Shown one piece after another: positions 1-11,860 of a DNA stretch of 64,000 nucleotides. Position numbers and translations under genes: made by a program. The DNA comes from Manis javanica (Eukaryota; Chordata; Mammalia; Pholidota; Manidae), in NCBI RefSeq assembly GCF_040802235.1, contig NC_133172.1, forward strand, positions 29,283,738 through 29,347,737, read 5' to 3'. Numbering within the stretch: the first letter of the stretch is position 1; each line of letters begins with the position of its first letter. A model generated the notes under the pieces. It made no database searches, was not told where the DNA came from, and worked only from the letters and a program-made list of their open reading frames with translations.

Positions 1-289
1 TTGAGTTGCTTTCAACTCAAGCTTGACATCTATCTAGAGCAAGGACCTGCAGAAATGGGCTGCAGGATTGATATGTAGGAAGGACAGGGTATACTTACAC
101 TGCTGATGACCAGTCCTAGAAAGAAAACATGATAGAGTACAAAAAAGCATGGGTTTTGAAGTTGAGTAGGTCAGTCACTCTAAAAGGTTTTTGCGACTGA
201 CACTATTTCCACTCAGCCCACTTTTGAGTTAGGCTGTAATTTTGGTAGCAGGTCCATATACACAGACAGCATTTCTCTCAAAGGCCAAC
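1..289. other. No recognised feature
   Basis: Non-repetitive-looking sequence at the window edge. No long open frame, splice-flanked exon or repeat family was recognised. Confidence 0.5.
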
Positions 290-640
290 TGAATCAGTCT
301 ATCAGCCTTCCAGGGTTCGGTCTCCTCCAAAGCTAGGGGCACTCTGTCTGCTCCCATGTAGAAATAGCCCAGAAGTGCAGGAGATTAATATTCAACCTCT
401 CATCCTTTCAAGGGATGATCCTGAAGCACATTCTACACAGTTTCTCAAAGAGTCCCCATTGGGATTGAGGTCAGTAGGCCACAGCAGTTATCAGTTCAAT
501 AAGGTACTTTGGGTTGGCTTTTTCTCCCTTCCTGTGTCACTCTCCCTACTCCCCACTCTTGTTTACTGAGATCCCTTTGAAATAAACTAACTGCACTCAA
601 GTCTTTGCCTCAAGTTCTGATATGGGGACAAACTGATACA
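290..640 (+). mobile_element. LTR-like relic (ERVL/MaLR-like 3' part)
   Basis: The distal part (about 520-635) reads like the polyadenylation end of an old LTR. A pyrimidine-rich stretch leads into GAAATAAACTAACTGCA near 580, then a CAAGTCTTTGCCTCAAG stretch typical of the R/U5 of ERVL-type LTRs. The 5' limit is a guess, and no internal retroviral sequence or target-site duplication is visible. It could instead be a coincidental pyrimidine/AATAAA run. Confidence 0.35.
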
Positions 641-685
641 CTTACTCAACTTTTCTGAGCTATGATTTTTTCATCAGTGAAGGAA

Positions 686-800
686 ATATATGTGTATACA
701 CACATACATATATGTTTATATACATACATATATATATATCAACATTACTGTGTGAAATTAAATATCTATCATCTATCTACCTATCTATCATTTTTATCCA
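686..800. repeat. AT/CA-rich and (CTAT)n simple repeats
   Basis: Alternating TGTATACACACATACATAT-like tracts cover 688-740. A CTAT/CTAC tetranucleotide array follows at about 765-795. These are ordinary microsatellites. Confidence 0.8.
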
Positions 801-2281
801 CCCTGCACATTTTAAGTGTTCAACAAATAGAGACTAGTTCCCAGGCAGAGAGCATCCTTCCCCCAATCTTGACCCAAATTCTTCAACTCTTCCTGAGTCA
901 GTGAATCTCTGCTTTTTATATCTGGAGTTTTGCCTCATATATGCAGAGGCACAGTGGAACATAGACGTTTAGTTAGTAAAGCATGTCTTAGCTCTTGGAA
1001 TTTATCACTCGACCTTCAGCCTTCTGTCTGCTGCGCCTTGCAAGTTTCATTTCTGTGAGGAGAGCATGCTTTCCAAAAGGATGCTTGGGGAGCAGAGGCG
1101 GTGCGCCCAGTTTCACCATGTAATCATGACTTTTAGGGAAAAACCTGCTCAGCTCTTCAATTAGCAGCCCTGCTGGTGGCTTAGGCAATGGTTTTCAGAA
1201 ACTAGCAGCAAGAAATCCAATGAGAAGCTACTGTTTATGTAGAAGAGTGAAAGATCCTAGCTGTCCATCTATAACCAGTGATCCTGGCAGGCAGAACTGA
1301 ATTCATGATGACCATGCTGTACTTAATTAAGAATACCTTTATTCCTTTGGAATGGCCTATACATTCTAATATAGGTCTTTTGAGAAAAATTAGATTTATT
1401 CAATGGAGCAGCCATTTATTTGGTTGTAATGTTCTGTAAGAATAACTTGGGGTGTGTTTTGTGTGTGTGTGTGTGTGTGTGTAAGATAGAGGAGAGAATG
1501 GCTTATCAGTAATTTTTCACCTCTAGACTCTCAGACTGTGGTCTTTTTATCAGGGGCTTTTTTGTCCATGATTCCGAAACATATTTTTGAAACTTTAATA
1601 CTTTTCCACTTTGTATCATCATTATTTGCAGACTGAGATCTCAGTAGAGAAGTTATTCTGACATTTATTTCCCCATGCTCCAGCCCCTGTTTCCCCAACC
1701 CCAATGCATAATTTGATTTTCCCAGGATAGAAAGGAAAAGAAGGAAATGTCTTTTCTTTGGCTATCCTCTGTCTCTATGTGGGAAATCAGGTAAACTGCA
1801 ATCATCCTGTTAGATGGATATGATGACAGGACACAGTCACTTTCCTGCCCTGGGCTTTGCACCAAGTCAGGGTCTTGAGGGTATAGAGGGAAGGAATTGG
1901 TCTCTGCATTAAATATGACAGGATGGAGGAAATTTGTGATCAAATGGGGATCCTATTGCCCTTACTCATTTAGAAAGGAAACAATTAGTCCTGGAATATA
2001 AAAGGCAGACCTTGCTAACTCAGGACATGCTGTAGGTGTGTGGTTTAAAATGGAGCCTCTCTGACTTTCTGATTTGATCCAAGGCAAGATTCAATGTCAG
2101 GCTCTCAGAGTGGGTGCAGATCAAGTCTTTCCCCTGACATCCTGATGACAGTATCATGATCATATATATCTATATATCTTGCCTGTCACTTCTGATGGGG
2201 AAACCTTAGGTAAGGGAGGTAATAATGAAACATTATGCAAAATCAGTTCTAACCCCTATTAGAGCTGTGACAGTGCTACCC
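801..2281. other. No gene; one (GT)n microsatellite
   Basis: A GT dinucleotide run lies at about 1460-1482. The rest shows no recognised repeat family, exon or RNA gene. Confidence 0.5.
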
Positions 2282-2334
2282 TACAGTCACTTTGAAAGAC
2301 TGGTGGTTTCTTACAAAACTAAATATACCTTATC
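2282..2334 (+). repeat. 53-bp segment duplicated at 3342-3394
   Basis: The segment starting TACAGTCACTTTGAAAGACT recurs at 3342-3394 with one mismatch (A to G in the TTTGAAAGA part). The second copy lies at the start of an L1M 3'-end relic; this one has no L1 sequence after it. The flanks differ immediately on both sides. Confidence 0.75.
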
Positions 2335-3334
2335 TGGACTGCAAGTGTGGAAACCTGAGTTCAAATCCTCAGTGTTTGGGTTTGCTTCTGCAGATATGAA
2401 CATTTGCGTCTGGGCTTTAAGGGTTGTTAAATCCCTTTCTGGTCCGCTGTTTTGTGAATCTAAGTAGGAAACCTATCTCCCATCTCTCTCCTGCTGTGGG
2501 ATGGGAATTGCTACAGAAGAGATTGCTTCACTCATCAGGCTATGTGGCAATAGCTCCAGTTAGCGTGCATTCTCTTTCTAGGACAATATCAACTCTTCTT
2601 TTCACACAGTGAATAATCCAGATTACGGATTTTTCATATATTAGATTTCTCCTTGTTTTTCCTTCCTTCTGAACATTTTTAGGGCATTTAAAGCCAAGTA
2701 TTCATAACAGCTTAATAACAGAAACATGGAAGGGAAAAATAATTGATGTTCTTTGAATTATATTTTCTGTGAAATTAACCTCTGCAGTAAGCTGCTTAGT
2801 TACAAATTTGACAATAGGGAAACCAGTCTTCTGGACAGAGAATGACACAATTATAGTCTGGGGCAAGAATGTCTCTCAGGAGATCTGTTATTGTGGCCCC
2901 CAGACATCAAGCAGAGAAGATGTATCCCTATTTCACAGATGAGGAACTAATATTGGAAGACAAGAGAATAGAGAAAGTGCCTTTTTGGATTGTTTCAGTA
3001 GAAAAGATTAACCTTCAAGATAAGAAGTGTTAAGGTAGAAAGATGGGTAGAAAATTGTGTTTTCCTGATTTCTGCTACCCACTCCATATTCAGCCTAATT
3101 CCCAAAGAGACCTGCACATTAAAGTTACACTGGTATAAAATCACTCTTTTATGTTAAGCAAATAAATTTTTAGTACAGTTTATGTGCCAGGCCTATGCTA
3201 CACAATGGAAATAGAGCGCTGAACAAAAAATTAGGGTGTTTTTCCATACAGAATTAGGGATAGATATTTAATAAACACAGAATTAAACACATCACCATTG
3301 TGAATGCAACAAATGACATGGAAGAGGAAAAGCA
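2335..3334. other. No gene; possible MIR trace
   Basis: About 2925-2980 contains CTATTTCACAGATGAGGAAC followed by a purine-rich run, which resembles the core of a minus-strand MIR. Nothing else is recognised. Confidence 0.35.
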
Positions 3335-4032
3335 AAGTGTGTACAGTCACTTTGGAAGACTGGTGGTTTCTTACAAAACTAAATATACCTTATCATACGA
3401 TCCAGCAATTATGCTCCTGTGTATTTGCCCAAAGAAATTGAAAACTTATATCTACACAACAACCTGCATGTGGATGTTTATAAGTCAAAATTTGGAAGCA
3501 AGCAAGAGGTCCTTCAGTAGGTAAATGGCCAAATAAACTGGTACACTTAGAAAACTGAATATTACTCAGCACTGAAAAAGAATGAGCTATCAAGTCATGA
3601 GAAGATATGGAGGAAACTTTAATGCATATTACCAAGTGAAAGAAACCAATCAGAAAAGATTACACACTGTATAGCTTCAACTGTATGATATTCTGTAAAA
3701 GGCAAAACTATGGAAATTGCAAAAAGATCATTACCCAAGGGGTAGGGGTTAGATGAGTAGGTGGAGCATAGAGTATTTTTAGGGCAGTGAAAACACTCTG
3801 TATGATATTATAATAATGGGTATGTGTCATTATATATTTGCTCAAATCCATAGAATGTACACCAAAAGTGAACTTTGAATGTTTCAATGTAGATTCATCC
3901 TTGGTGAAAATCATACCAAGCAATGTTAATAACAGAGGATGCCATGCATGTGTGGGGGTAAGGAGTATATGGGAAATCTCCATACCTTCCTTTCAATTTT
4001 GTTGTACACCTAAAAATGGTCTAAAAAATGTT
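3335..4032 (+). mobile_element. L1M-type LINE, 3' end only
   Basis: The ORF2-tail/3'UTR wording of an old L1 is recognisable. It runs from a 'TTACAAAACTAAATATACCT...GATCCAGCAATTATG' region through 'GAAACCAATCAGAAAAGAT'. It ends in a 3'UTR part with GTGTGGGGGTAAGGAGTATA and GTTGTACACCTAAAAATGG. Frames are destroyed by stops and indels. The copy is 5'-truncated and ancient. Confidence 0.75.
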
Positions 4033-4139
4033 TCTTCACTGTCTATGATTTCATAGGCTCTGTGATAATGTAAAATTTAATTAAGCAGTATGCAAAAAAA
4101 GTGTATGATAATAGGTTAATTATTAGGAAGAGTTAAGAA

Positions 4140-5135
4140 AATCTGAAGGATGAATAGGAGACAGAGAATGAGGGAATGTTCCAGGCAGGGGAATACCATA
4201 AGTAAAGCCTTGAGGTTGCAAAGTGCTCACTCATTTGAGGAAATGAGAAGAAGGCCTATGTGGCTGGAGTGTAATGACAGGGGGAGGGAGAAGCATGTGA
4301 GAAGGTTGGAAACAGTGCTCAGACCCAGTCAAGAAGAGCTTTGTAGACCTCCACAGGAAGTTTGGGCTTTACTCAGAAGCAGTGGGAAACCTTTGAAGCA
4401 GAACCACCCAATTGAATGTTTCTATGTTTTACAAACTGTGTTGTCCAATTTTGAGCAGTGGTAATATGGTTAGTGCAACATGGAACTGAATGTTTACTTT
4501 TACCTAATTTTAATTAACTTAAATGTAAATAGTCACATGTGGCTAATAGCTATTACATTAGCTTAGCTCTGCAGAGTTTTACAGAAGAGTTACAAAACCA
4601 GATTTATCTTTTAAGAGAAAAATCACTGGCTGTAGTTCAGAGAATGAATTAGAGAGGGCAGGAGTGGGAATAGAATGGCCAGTCAGGAGCTTGGGGTGGA
4701 ATGGAGGAAGTGGATATGGGGAAGTGTGGATGCATCTATGATATATTCTGGGTTAGACCTACAGGACTCAGTTATGGAGAGGGTCTACAGGGTAAAGGAA
4801 AGAGAGGTAGAGAGGTATCAACAATGATGCCCAATGCTCTGGTTTGAAAAACTGGTGGATGAGGGTGCTATTCACCAAGGCAGAAATGAGGGTAAGGGAA
4901 ACAGATTTGAGGGTTGGGATTTGGACAGGAAATGTTTAGTTTTGAATATTTAAGCATTGTGATACTGGTAGGATGTAGAAGTGGAGATGTTAATAGGCTG
5001 CTGAATACAGGAACCTGGGGCTCAGAAAACATTCAATGGACATCCTGGGACTCAAAGACTATTAAGAGAAGGAGGGTAACCATTATGTTGGTTGGGTGTG
5101 AATGAACTTAAGACAAATAGGGTCAAGTCTAGAGA
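4140..5135 (-). mobile_element. L2 LINE relic
   Basis: Read on the minus strand this resembles the L2 ORF2 3' region, for example the reverse complement of the stretch with AAGAAGAGCTTTGTAGACC and GTGGGAAACCTTTGAAGCA. About 4420-4620 is interrupted by sequence I do not assign. All frames are degraded. Confidence 0.55.
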
Positions 5136-5540
5136 CAATTTAGGGCTTTCAAGTAACAATATTCTCTCTGCACACATTCGCCATTTTGAAGCAATTAGTG
5201 CTTCTTTAATAATAATAAAAAAAGATTATTCTCATAAATCTGTTGAAGCATAAGCATTTATTAAGTATATAGGTGTACTGGTGTTTCATAAAGTGTACAC
5301 CAAACACTACTAGTGGTATAGGAAATGATTTGGAGTAAACACAGAGGATTAATAACATGAAAATGTATCGTGTGAAAGTTATCCTTCTCTTTTCTAATTT
5401 CTTTCACTATTCTGATGACAGAAGAAAATCTCTGTTGTAAGCATGTACTTAACACCAAACACTAGCTAATCTCATTTAAAAAAGATGGAGTAGACTTCAG
5501 GCTCTCAGCCCTTAGCAGGCAACAGAATCTAGCTATTTAA
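5136..5540. other. No recognised feature
   Basis: AT-rich sequence with no recognised repeat, exon or RNA. Confidence 0.4.
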
Positions 5541-5544
5541 TTAT

Positions 5545-6990
5545 TTTGTTTCCATTGTATTTATTTTACAGTTACTTTCTTTTTAAATACTAAGATAACT
5601 TCCCTTTTGAAACAACCTCAAACTCACAGAAAAGTTTAAGGCATCTATATAGTATTTTCCCTGAACCATTTGAGAGTAGGTTGCTGATATTAATGCCTAT
5701 AACCCCTGTATATTTTACTGTAATTCCTACAAACAAGGACATTCTCTTCATTACCATAATATAACCATCAAAATCAGGAAATTAACACTGTTATTTAACT
5801 ACCATGTAAACTGCAGACCTCATTCAAATTTCACCAACTGAAAATATAATCCAATCCAAGATCACTATATTTAGCGGTCATATCTCTTCAGTTTTCTTCA
5901 GTCTGGAACAGTTTCTCAGTCTTTCCTTGACTTTCATAACCTTGACACTTTTAAAGATCCCAGGTGAATTATTTTGTAGAATATCCTTCAACTTACATTT
6001 GTCTGACATTTCTTCATTATTAGATCCAGATGCATCTTTGGCAAAATATCACAGAAGTGAAGTATCATTTCTCTCATTGGATCCTATCAGATGGCATATA
6101 TGTTGATTTGTTCTGTGACTGCTAATGTTAACTCTGATTACTTCATTAAAGTGATGTCTGCCTTGTTTCTCCACTGTAAAGAAAGCTAGTCTTTTATCCT
6201 TTGTAGTTCATAAACATTTTGTAGGGAGGCCTACTGATACCATGTAAATATCCTATTCTTAGTTAAATCTGAAGGACTAGTTTTAGCATATGTTAACGTT
6301 TCTTGGATGAATTCATCTTTACTCTGATGGTTGCCAAACAGTGAATTTTCTCATCCTATCATTCTATCATTTCTTCTGCTCAGAGAAAAAAATCTTTCTC
6401 TCTTCTTCCATGTGTTTATTTATATATCTGTGCACTCGCAGAGTCCTATTTTATTCCATTGGTGATAATCTCTTACTATCATTATTTATTTTGATATTCA
6501 AATTGTTTCAGGTTTGACCAGTGAGAGTCTCTCCCAGTCTGTCCTCTCTCCATTTGACACCATTCTCTGAGAGCTTCCTTGCTTCCTGGCACAATATTCT
6601 CCAGGGTCTTCAGCCGTAGCCCTGGAATTAGCCATTCCTCTCAGGAATTCCGATTACTTTCAGTGGAGAATAGTACTTAGAAACCATGATCTGGGTGTTA
6701 AGTGTGCTCAAAAATTATTAGGATATCATTGTTCCCAAGCCCTCTAATACCTATTATATCTATCTATCATCTATCATTATCTACCTATCATGCATCTCTC
6801 ATCATCATCATCATCTATAAACATTTAAGTATATATCTATGTATAAATACAGATATCTATAAATAAAATACCTATATTTAATTCTGCTGTCTCTCTATTC
6901 ATACTAATTCTAATCCAACACCACAGATTTCATTCAAGTTTTCCCCCTTCTCACATTCATAACTCTCTACACCAAGGTGAGAAAGCTGGC
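5545..6990 (-). mobile_element. L1ME-type LINE 3' region
   Basis: On the minus strand this matches the style of old L1ME 3'UTRs. Landmarks on the plus strand are AAAGTTTAAGGCATCTATAT near 5633, TCTTTGGCAAAATATCACAG near 6034, GATGGTTGCCAAACAGTGAA near 6328 and GAGAATAGTACTTAGAAACC near 6665. CTAT/CATC microsatellites at about 6756-6815 interrupt the end. No coding capacity remains. Confidence 0.65.
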
Positions 6991-7601
6991 TCGCATTAGC
7001 ATTAGTTTATTTACTTCTTGGAGCAGTCCCCCTTTATATAGCCAGTCACCAATCACCACACCTGCCTCATGCACAGATGCCCTTCTTACCTACCTGGGCT
7101 ATTACATCCTACACTGTGTCATGTCTTCTCCATTCCCAGTGTATTTATGCTTTACATCCTTCTCATGCTCCAACATCCCACACTGACTCCTGCTGCCACC
7201 AACCCCCAACACACACAGCTGCCTGCCTCATCTTTCTTGGACCTAACATTCTAAGTTCACTGCTGTTACCTGCACCATGGTTGCCCACTTCACCCAGGTG
7301 GAATTCCAAACTCCACCTTGGCTTCACAGTTGCCTTGTTCATCCCATTTGCTACCCAACAACCCATGGCCCCAGTCAGTACTCCTGCTTCTCCCATGTAT
7401 GAATGCATTTTTCATTCTTCTCAGGCTTCAACACCTGGCATTGGGTTATTGCCACCACTGTCCCCCATCAGCATTCTACCCCATGCTGTGGGGGGGTGTC
7501 CTCCCCTCATAACTCTTGTGACACCTTATACCCGGCTATCCACAACCTACACAGACTTACCTCCCTTGGAATCATCTGATGGTGTTTGGACTGAATTTCT
7601 C
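6991..7601. other. Pyrimidine-rich unique sequence, weak internal repetition
   Basis: Two stretches (about 7110-7200 and 7370-7460) share the pattern CTTCTCA, then GCTC/GCTTCAACA, then GCCACCA about 260 bp apart. This suggests an old diverged tandem duplication. An open frame crosses the block and runs into the GGAA array, but its composition is a by-product of low stop density and gives no protein-family signal. Confidence 0.35.
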
Positions 7602-7716
7602 AGGAAAGGAAGGAAGGAAGGAAGGAAGGAAGGAAGGAAGGAAGGAAGGAAGGAAGGAAGGAAGGAAGGAAGGAAGGAAGGAAGGAAGGAAGGGAGGGAG
7701 GGAGGGAGGGAGGAAG
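7602..7716 (+). repeat. (GGAA)n then (GGGA)n microsatellite
   Basis: About 23 uninterrupted GGAA units run from 7603 to about 7694 and are followed by GGGA units to about 7715. GGAA is the core of ETS-family binding sites, but nothing else here argues for regulatory use. Confidence 0.95.
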
Positions 7717-7779
7717 TAAGTTAGAGTTACTTTCTGTTCATGGCTAACATTGATTTTTCATTTACCAGATATTTAGAAT

Positions 7780-10273
7780 AAACTTTCTTTTTTAAAAAGA
7801 GACTATTATTTAGAGCGATTTTAGGTTCATGGCAAGATTAAGTGGAAGGTACACAGATTTCCCATATATACCCTGCCCCCATGTATTCACAGCCTTCCCC
7901 AATATCAAAATACTGAAATAGAATGGTATACTTGTTAGAATCAGTGAACCTAGGTTGACCCATCATCACCTGAAGTTCATTGTTTACATTAGGTCTTACC
8001 CTTGGTGTTGTATAGTCTATGGGGTTTGACAAATACCGCATGTACCAACCCCTATGGTATCACCCAGAATGATTTCAATGCTCTAGAAATCCTGCATTCT
8101 ACCTACTCATACCTCCCTTCCCTTAAACCATTGACAACCATTGTTCTTTTTACTGTCTCTACAGTTTTGCCTTTTCCAGAATACCATATGGTTGAAATTA
8201 TATAATATGTAGTCTTTCAGATTGACTTCTTTCACATAGTAATATATATTAAATGTTTCTCCATGTCTTTTCATGGCCTGATAGCTCACTTCATTTCAGT
8301 GCTGAGTAATGTTTAATTTTCTCAATGTACTGGTTTATTTTCCCACTCACCTACTAAAGAAACTTAGACTGTTGATTTTAGATCTTTCCTCTTTTCTTAT
8401 ATATGCATTAAATTCTATAAATTTCTCTCTAAACACTGCTTTTTCTGCATCCATAATTTTTGATGTGTTGTATTTTCATTTTAATGCAGTTCAAACTGTA
8501 TTTAAATTTCTTTTGAGATTTCATCTTTGACATGTGTTATTTGTGTTATTTATATAATCTCTAATTTTGGATTTTCCAGCTTTCTGTTATTGATTTCTAG
8601 TTTAATTCCACTGAGGACTTAGAACAGATACGGTATGATTTCTGTTCTTTTAAATCAGTTAAGCTGTGCTTTATGGCCAGATGTGGTCTAGTTTGGTGAA
8701 TGTTCTGTGAACTTCAGAAGAGTACGTGTTCTGTTGATGTTAGACGAAGTATTGTATAAATGTCAATTCTATGTCGTTGATTGACGTGTTGCTGAGTTCG
8801 ATTGTACACTTACTGATTTTCTGCTTGATGGATCTATTTCGGATAGAAGGGTGTTAGAGTCTCCACCTATAATAATGGGTTCTTCTATTTCTCCTTGTAG
8901 TGTTATCAGTTTTTCCCTCATGTATTTTGAGGCATGTTATTAGGCATATGCACATTAAATACTGCTATTTTTTCTTGGAGAATTGACTCCTTATCATCAT
9001 TATGTAATGCCCTTCTTTATGCCTGATAACTTTCCTTGTTCTGATGTCTGTTCTGTCTGAATTAATATAGCTGTTCTGGCTTACTTTTGATTAGTGTAAG
9101 CAGGGTATATTTTCTTCACCCATTTTCTTTTAATCTATATGTCTTTATATTTAAAGTGGATTTCTTATAGACAACATATAACTGGATCTTGTTTTTCTAT
9201 CCACTTGACAATCTCCATCTTTTAATTGGTGCATTTAGACCATTAACATTTAAAGTGGTTATTGATATAGTTGGGGATTAATATCTACCATACTTGTCAA
9301 TGATTTCTTTTTGTTACTATTATTCTTGGTTCCTATTTCTGTCTTTGAGAATATATCTGAGTTTCTAACCTAGATAATTTTCTTCTTCCTGCAAGAGTTC
9401 TTTCAACATTTCTTGCAAGATAGTCACTGGCAACAAATTTCCTCCATTTTGTTTGTCTGATAAAGTCTTTCTTTCTTCTTCACTTTTGAGTTCAACTCAA
9501 TTGCAGATGGTACAAAATTCCAGAATGAGTTTTTTTCTCTCACATGGCAACTATTTTTCTCTCAGTACTTTAAATATCTCACTCTGCTTTCTTCTTGTTT
9601 GTAAGGTTTCTGAGAAGTCAGATATAATTCTTATCTTTGGTAAGTTGGATTTTTTTTCCCTCTGTCTTCTTCCAAGACTTTTTTCTTTGTTCTTTGATTT
9701 TTTTCAGTTTGAATATGATATGCTGTATATATTTAGTCATTTATCCTGATTTGTGTTCTCTGAACTTCCTGGTTCTGTGGTTTTGTATCTAATATTAATT
9801 TGGGGTAAATTCTCAGTCATTATTGTGTCAGTTGTTCTCCTGTTTCTTTTTCTCATTCTTCTCCTTCTGGCATTTCCATTATGCATATGTTATACCCTTT
9901 ATAACTATTCCACAGTTCTTGGATAGTCTGTTCTGTTTTCTTTAGTCTTTTTTCACTCTGCTTTTCAGTTTTGGGAATTTCCATTGGCATATACTCAAAC
10001 TCAGATGTTCTTTTCTCAGCTATCTACTAATGAGACCATCAAAACATTTTTAATTTCCATTATAATGTTTTGTTTTGTTTTTTATCTCTAGCACTTCTTT
10101 TTTATCTCTTTTAGAATTTTCATCTTTCTGCCTACATTGTCCATGTGTTCTTGCATGTTTTCCATTAGAGTCCTTAATATTAATCATGGCTGTTTTAAAT
10201 TCCTGGTCTGTTCGTTACAGCATCCCTGCCATATCTGAGTCTAGTTCTGAAGTTTGCTCTATCTCTTTGTCTT
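7780..10273 (-). mobile_element. Old L1M LINE, minus strand, internally deleted
   Basis: On the minus strand, 3'UTR-like sequence occupies about 7790-8340 (plus-strand landmark CTCCATGTCTTTTCATGGCC near 8261). It joins ORF2 endonuclease/linker-region wording at about 8370-9480 and ORF1/linker wording at about 9480-10270. Most of the ORF2 reverse-transcriptase region is missing, so this is either an internal deletion or two juxtaposed fragments. Dense stops and indels leave no function. Confidence 0.65.
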
Positions 10274-10795
10274 GCCAATGGGTTTCAGTCCCAGGCAAGT
10301 TCGCTATGGATTCAGTGTGACCAGAGAAATTGACAGCAAAACATTCTTGGGGTTAAAGGGTTATACCCAAGTTTAGTTCCAGGTGGCAGGTCAGTCACTA
10401 GAATCCTGTTCACTCAGAGCGAGTCTGCAGGCAGCAAGCTGGTCTCTACCTCTGGGCCCCTCTGTCCACAAAGCTGTCCTCTGGGCCTCTCTGCACAGTT
10501 GTCCCACACAGCCATCCTCTGGGCCTCTCTGTGCAGTCATCCCACACAGCTGTCCTCTGGGCCTGTGTCCTTGGAGCTGCCACCACTCCAGCCTCTGCTC
10601 GGCTCTCCTGCGGCCTTGCAGCCCTGCCACCATGTCCCGCACAGAGCACTGGGCGGAGGAGCTCTTTTTTATAGAGTCAACAGCCATCAGCCATGTAGTG
10701 CCCACAGGGGTGCAGTGAGCCAGTCAACCAAGGCCAGGTGAGAATCCTGGCCACAGGAACTCTCCTTTTATCCACACTCTTCGAACTGTACTTTT
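10274..10795 (-). mobile_element. LTR inserted in the old L1M, with 38-bp repeats
   Basis: On the minus strand a TATA-like CTCTATAAAAAAGAGC box (about 10665-10680) is followed by a GC-rich region. The end resembles the terminus of the element at 46395-46760: an ACCCTTT/CCAAGAA stretch and a GAACTTGCCTGGGACTGAAA end. The GC-rich part contains a 38-bp tandem repeat with unit starts at 10483, 10521 and 10559 on the plus strand. L1M sequence resumes on the far side, supporting an insertion. Family name not assigned. Confidence 0.6.
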
Positions 10796-11222
10796 TTTTT
10801 TTACCTTTTAGTATGTCTCGTAATTTTTTTCTCAATAACCAGACATGATGTTTTGAGTAAAAGGAACAGTTGTAAATAGTCCTTCAGTAATGTTATGGTA
10901 AGGTGTGGGGGAGGGGAAGTATTTTGTAATCCTTTGACTGGATCTCAGTCTTTTGGTGAGCTTGTGCCTCTGGACTTTGAACTCTATAAAGGCTCTGGAC
11001 CCCTCTCTCCACTTAGGTGGGACAGGATACCTAGAAAGGGTTGGAGTTGATTTCCTCCAGGCTGATTGAGCTCTGGTAAAACCCTAATAGTTTAGGCTCT
11101 GGTAAAATTGTCTCTCTTGAGGGCAGGCCTTGTGACGAACAGAGTGCTCTGGCATATTTCAAAATGGTTCCATTTTTCCTCCTCCAGCTGAAAGTATGAG
11201 AAGATTTTTTTCTGATATTTAC
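10796..11222 (-). mobile_element. Old L1M LINE, continuation
   Basis: After a T-rich start, the plus-strand text CTTTTAGTATGTCTCGTAAT and CCAGACATGATGTTTTGAGT matches the 5' region of old L1s in reverse orientation. It continues the element broken at 10273. Confidence 0.55.
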
Positions 11223-11559
11223 TGTGGGAACTTGTTTGAGCTTTGTGGGTAAAATTGTAACATTTCCAGATAATCTCGCCTGGCTTTAGTACATTTGCAT
11301 ATCCTCAGGGGTGGAAAGAAGTTCATCTCCAGGTCAATGGGTAATTACCTGGGCAACCTAGGGCAGGTCTGAACCTGAGAGGTTAAGAGGAGGGGCAGGC
11401 TTGTTTGCGCCCTTGCTTCTTTTCCGAAGAGCCGGGGAGAGAGACTGTGCAGGACTGCAGTTCGTAAGCAATAAACAGGTTTTAAACTTTATTTCTCCCT
11501 TTGACTGTTTCGGTTTTGAGAGGTATTTTGCCCCGGGATTTCCTTTTCTTGGACTTACA
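11223..11559 (+). mobile_element. Solo LTR (ERV1-like)
   Basis: Begins TGTGGGAACTTG and ends GGACTTACA, the usual TG...CA boundaries. An ATTTGCAT octamer lies near 11291. GCAATAAACAGG near 11468, then a T-rich R/U5, looks like a retroviral polyadenylation region. No proviral interior is present and L1M-like text resumes after it, so it is a solo LTR. I could not identify a clean target-site duplication. Confidence 0.65.
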
Positions 11560-11860
11560 AGCTCCTAGAGGTAAAACTCATGAAAGTGCAGAGGATTCCC
11601 ATGACTAAGTCTCCTTGGAGTTTTTAACTCTCAGATTTGTCTGCACTGAGCGACCAGCAATTTGTCAGTTGCAGTTTAAGTTTTCTTAACTGGGTACTGG
11701 TTCTGGAGGAGGTTTCTGCTCTGGTAAGCTGTGATTCCCTATATTTGCTTGTCTGTCTCTCCAGTTTCAGGGGCTTTGGTTTGACTTCTGACTTCACCTC
11801 TTTGCCAGATCGAAAAAGAGTTACTTGTTTTTCAGTTCAGCTTTTTACTTGGGATATAGT
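11560..11860 (-). mobile_element. Old L1M LINE, 5' remainder
   Basis: Minus-strand L1 5'-region-like wording (plus-strand CTTCACCTCTTTGCCAGATC near 11792) resumes after the solo LTR. Divergence is high and the limits are approximate. Confidence 0.45.

Noticed and set aside
7077-7724. 215-codon plus-strand open frame ending in KEGRKEGR repeats
   Set aside because: The tail is just the (GGAA)n microsatellite translated. The rest has no domain, no splice context and a pyrimidine-rich bias that suppresses stops.
10383-10718. 111-codon and neighbouring open frames in a GC-rich block as a possible exon
   Set aside because: The block is an LTR with a 38-bp tandem repeat; open frames occur on both strands from base composition.
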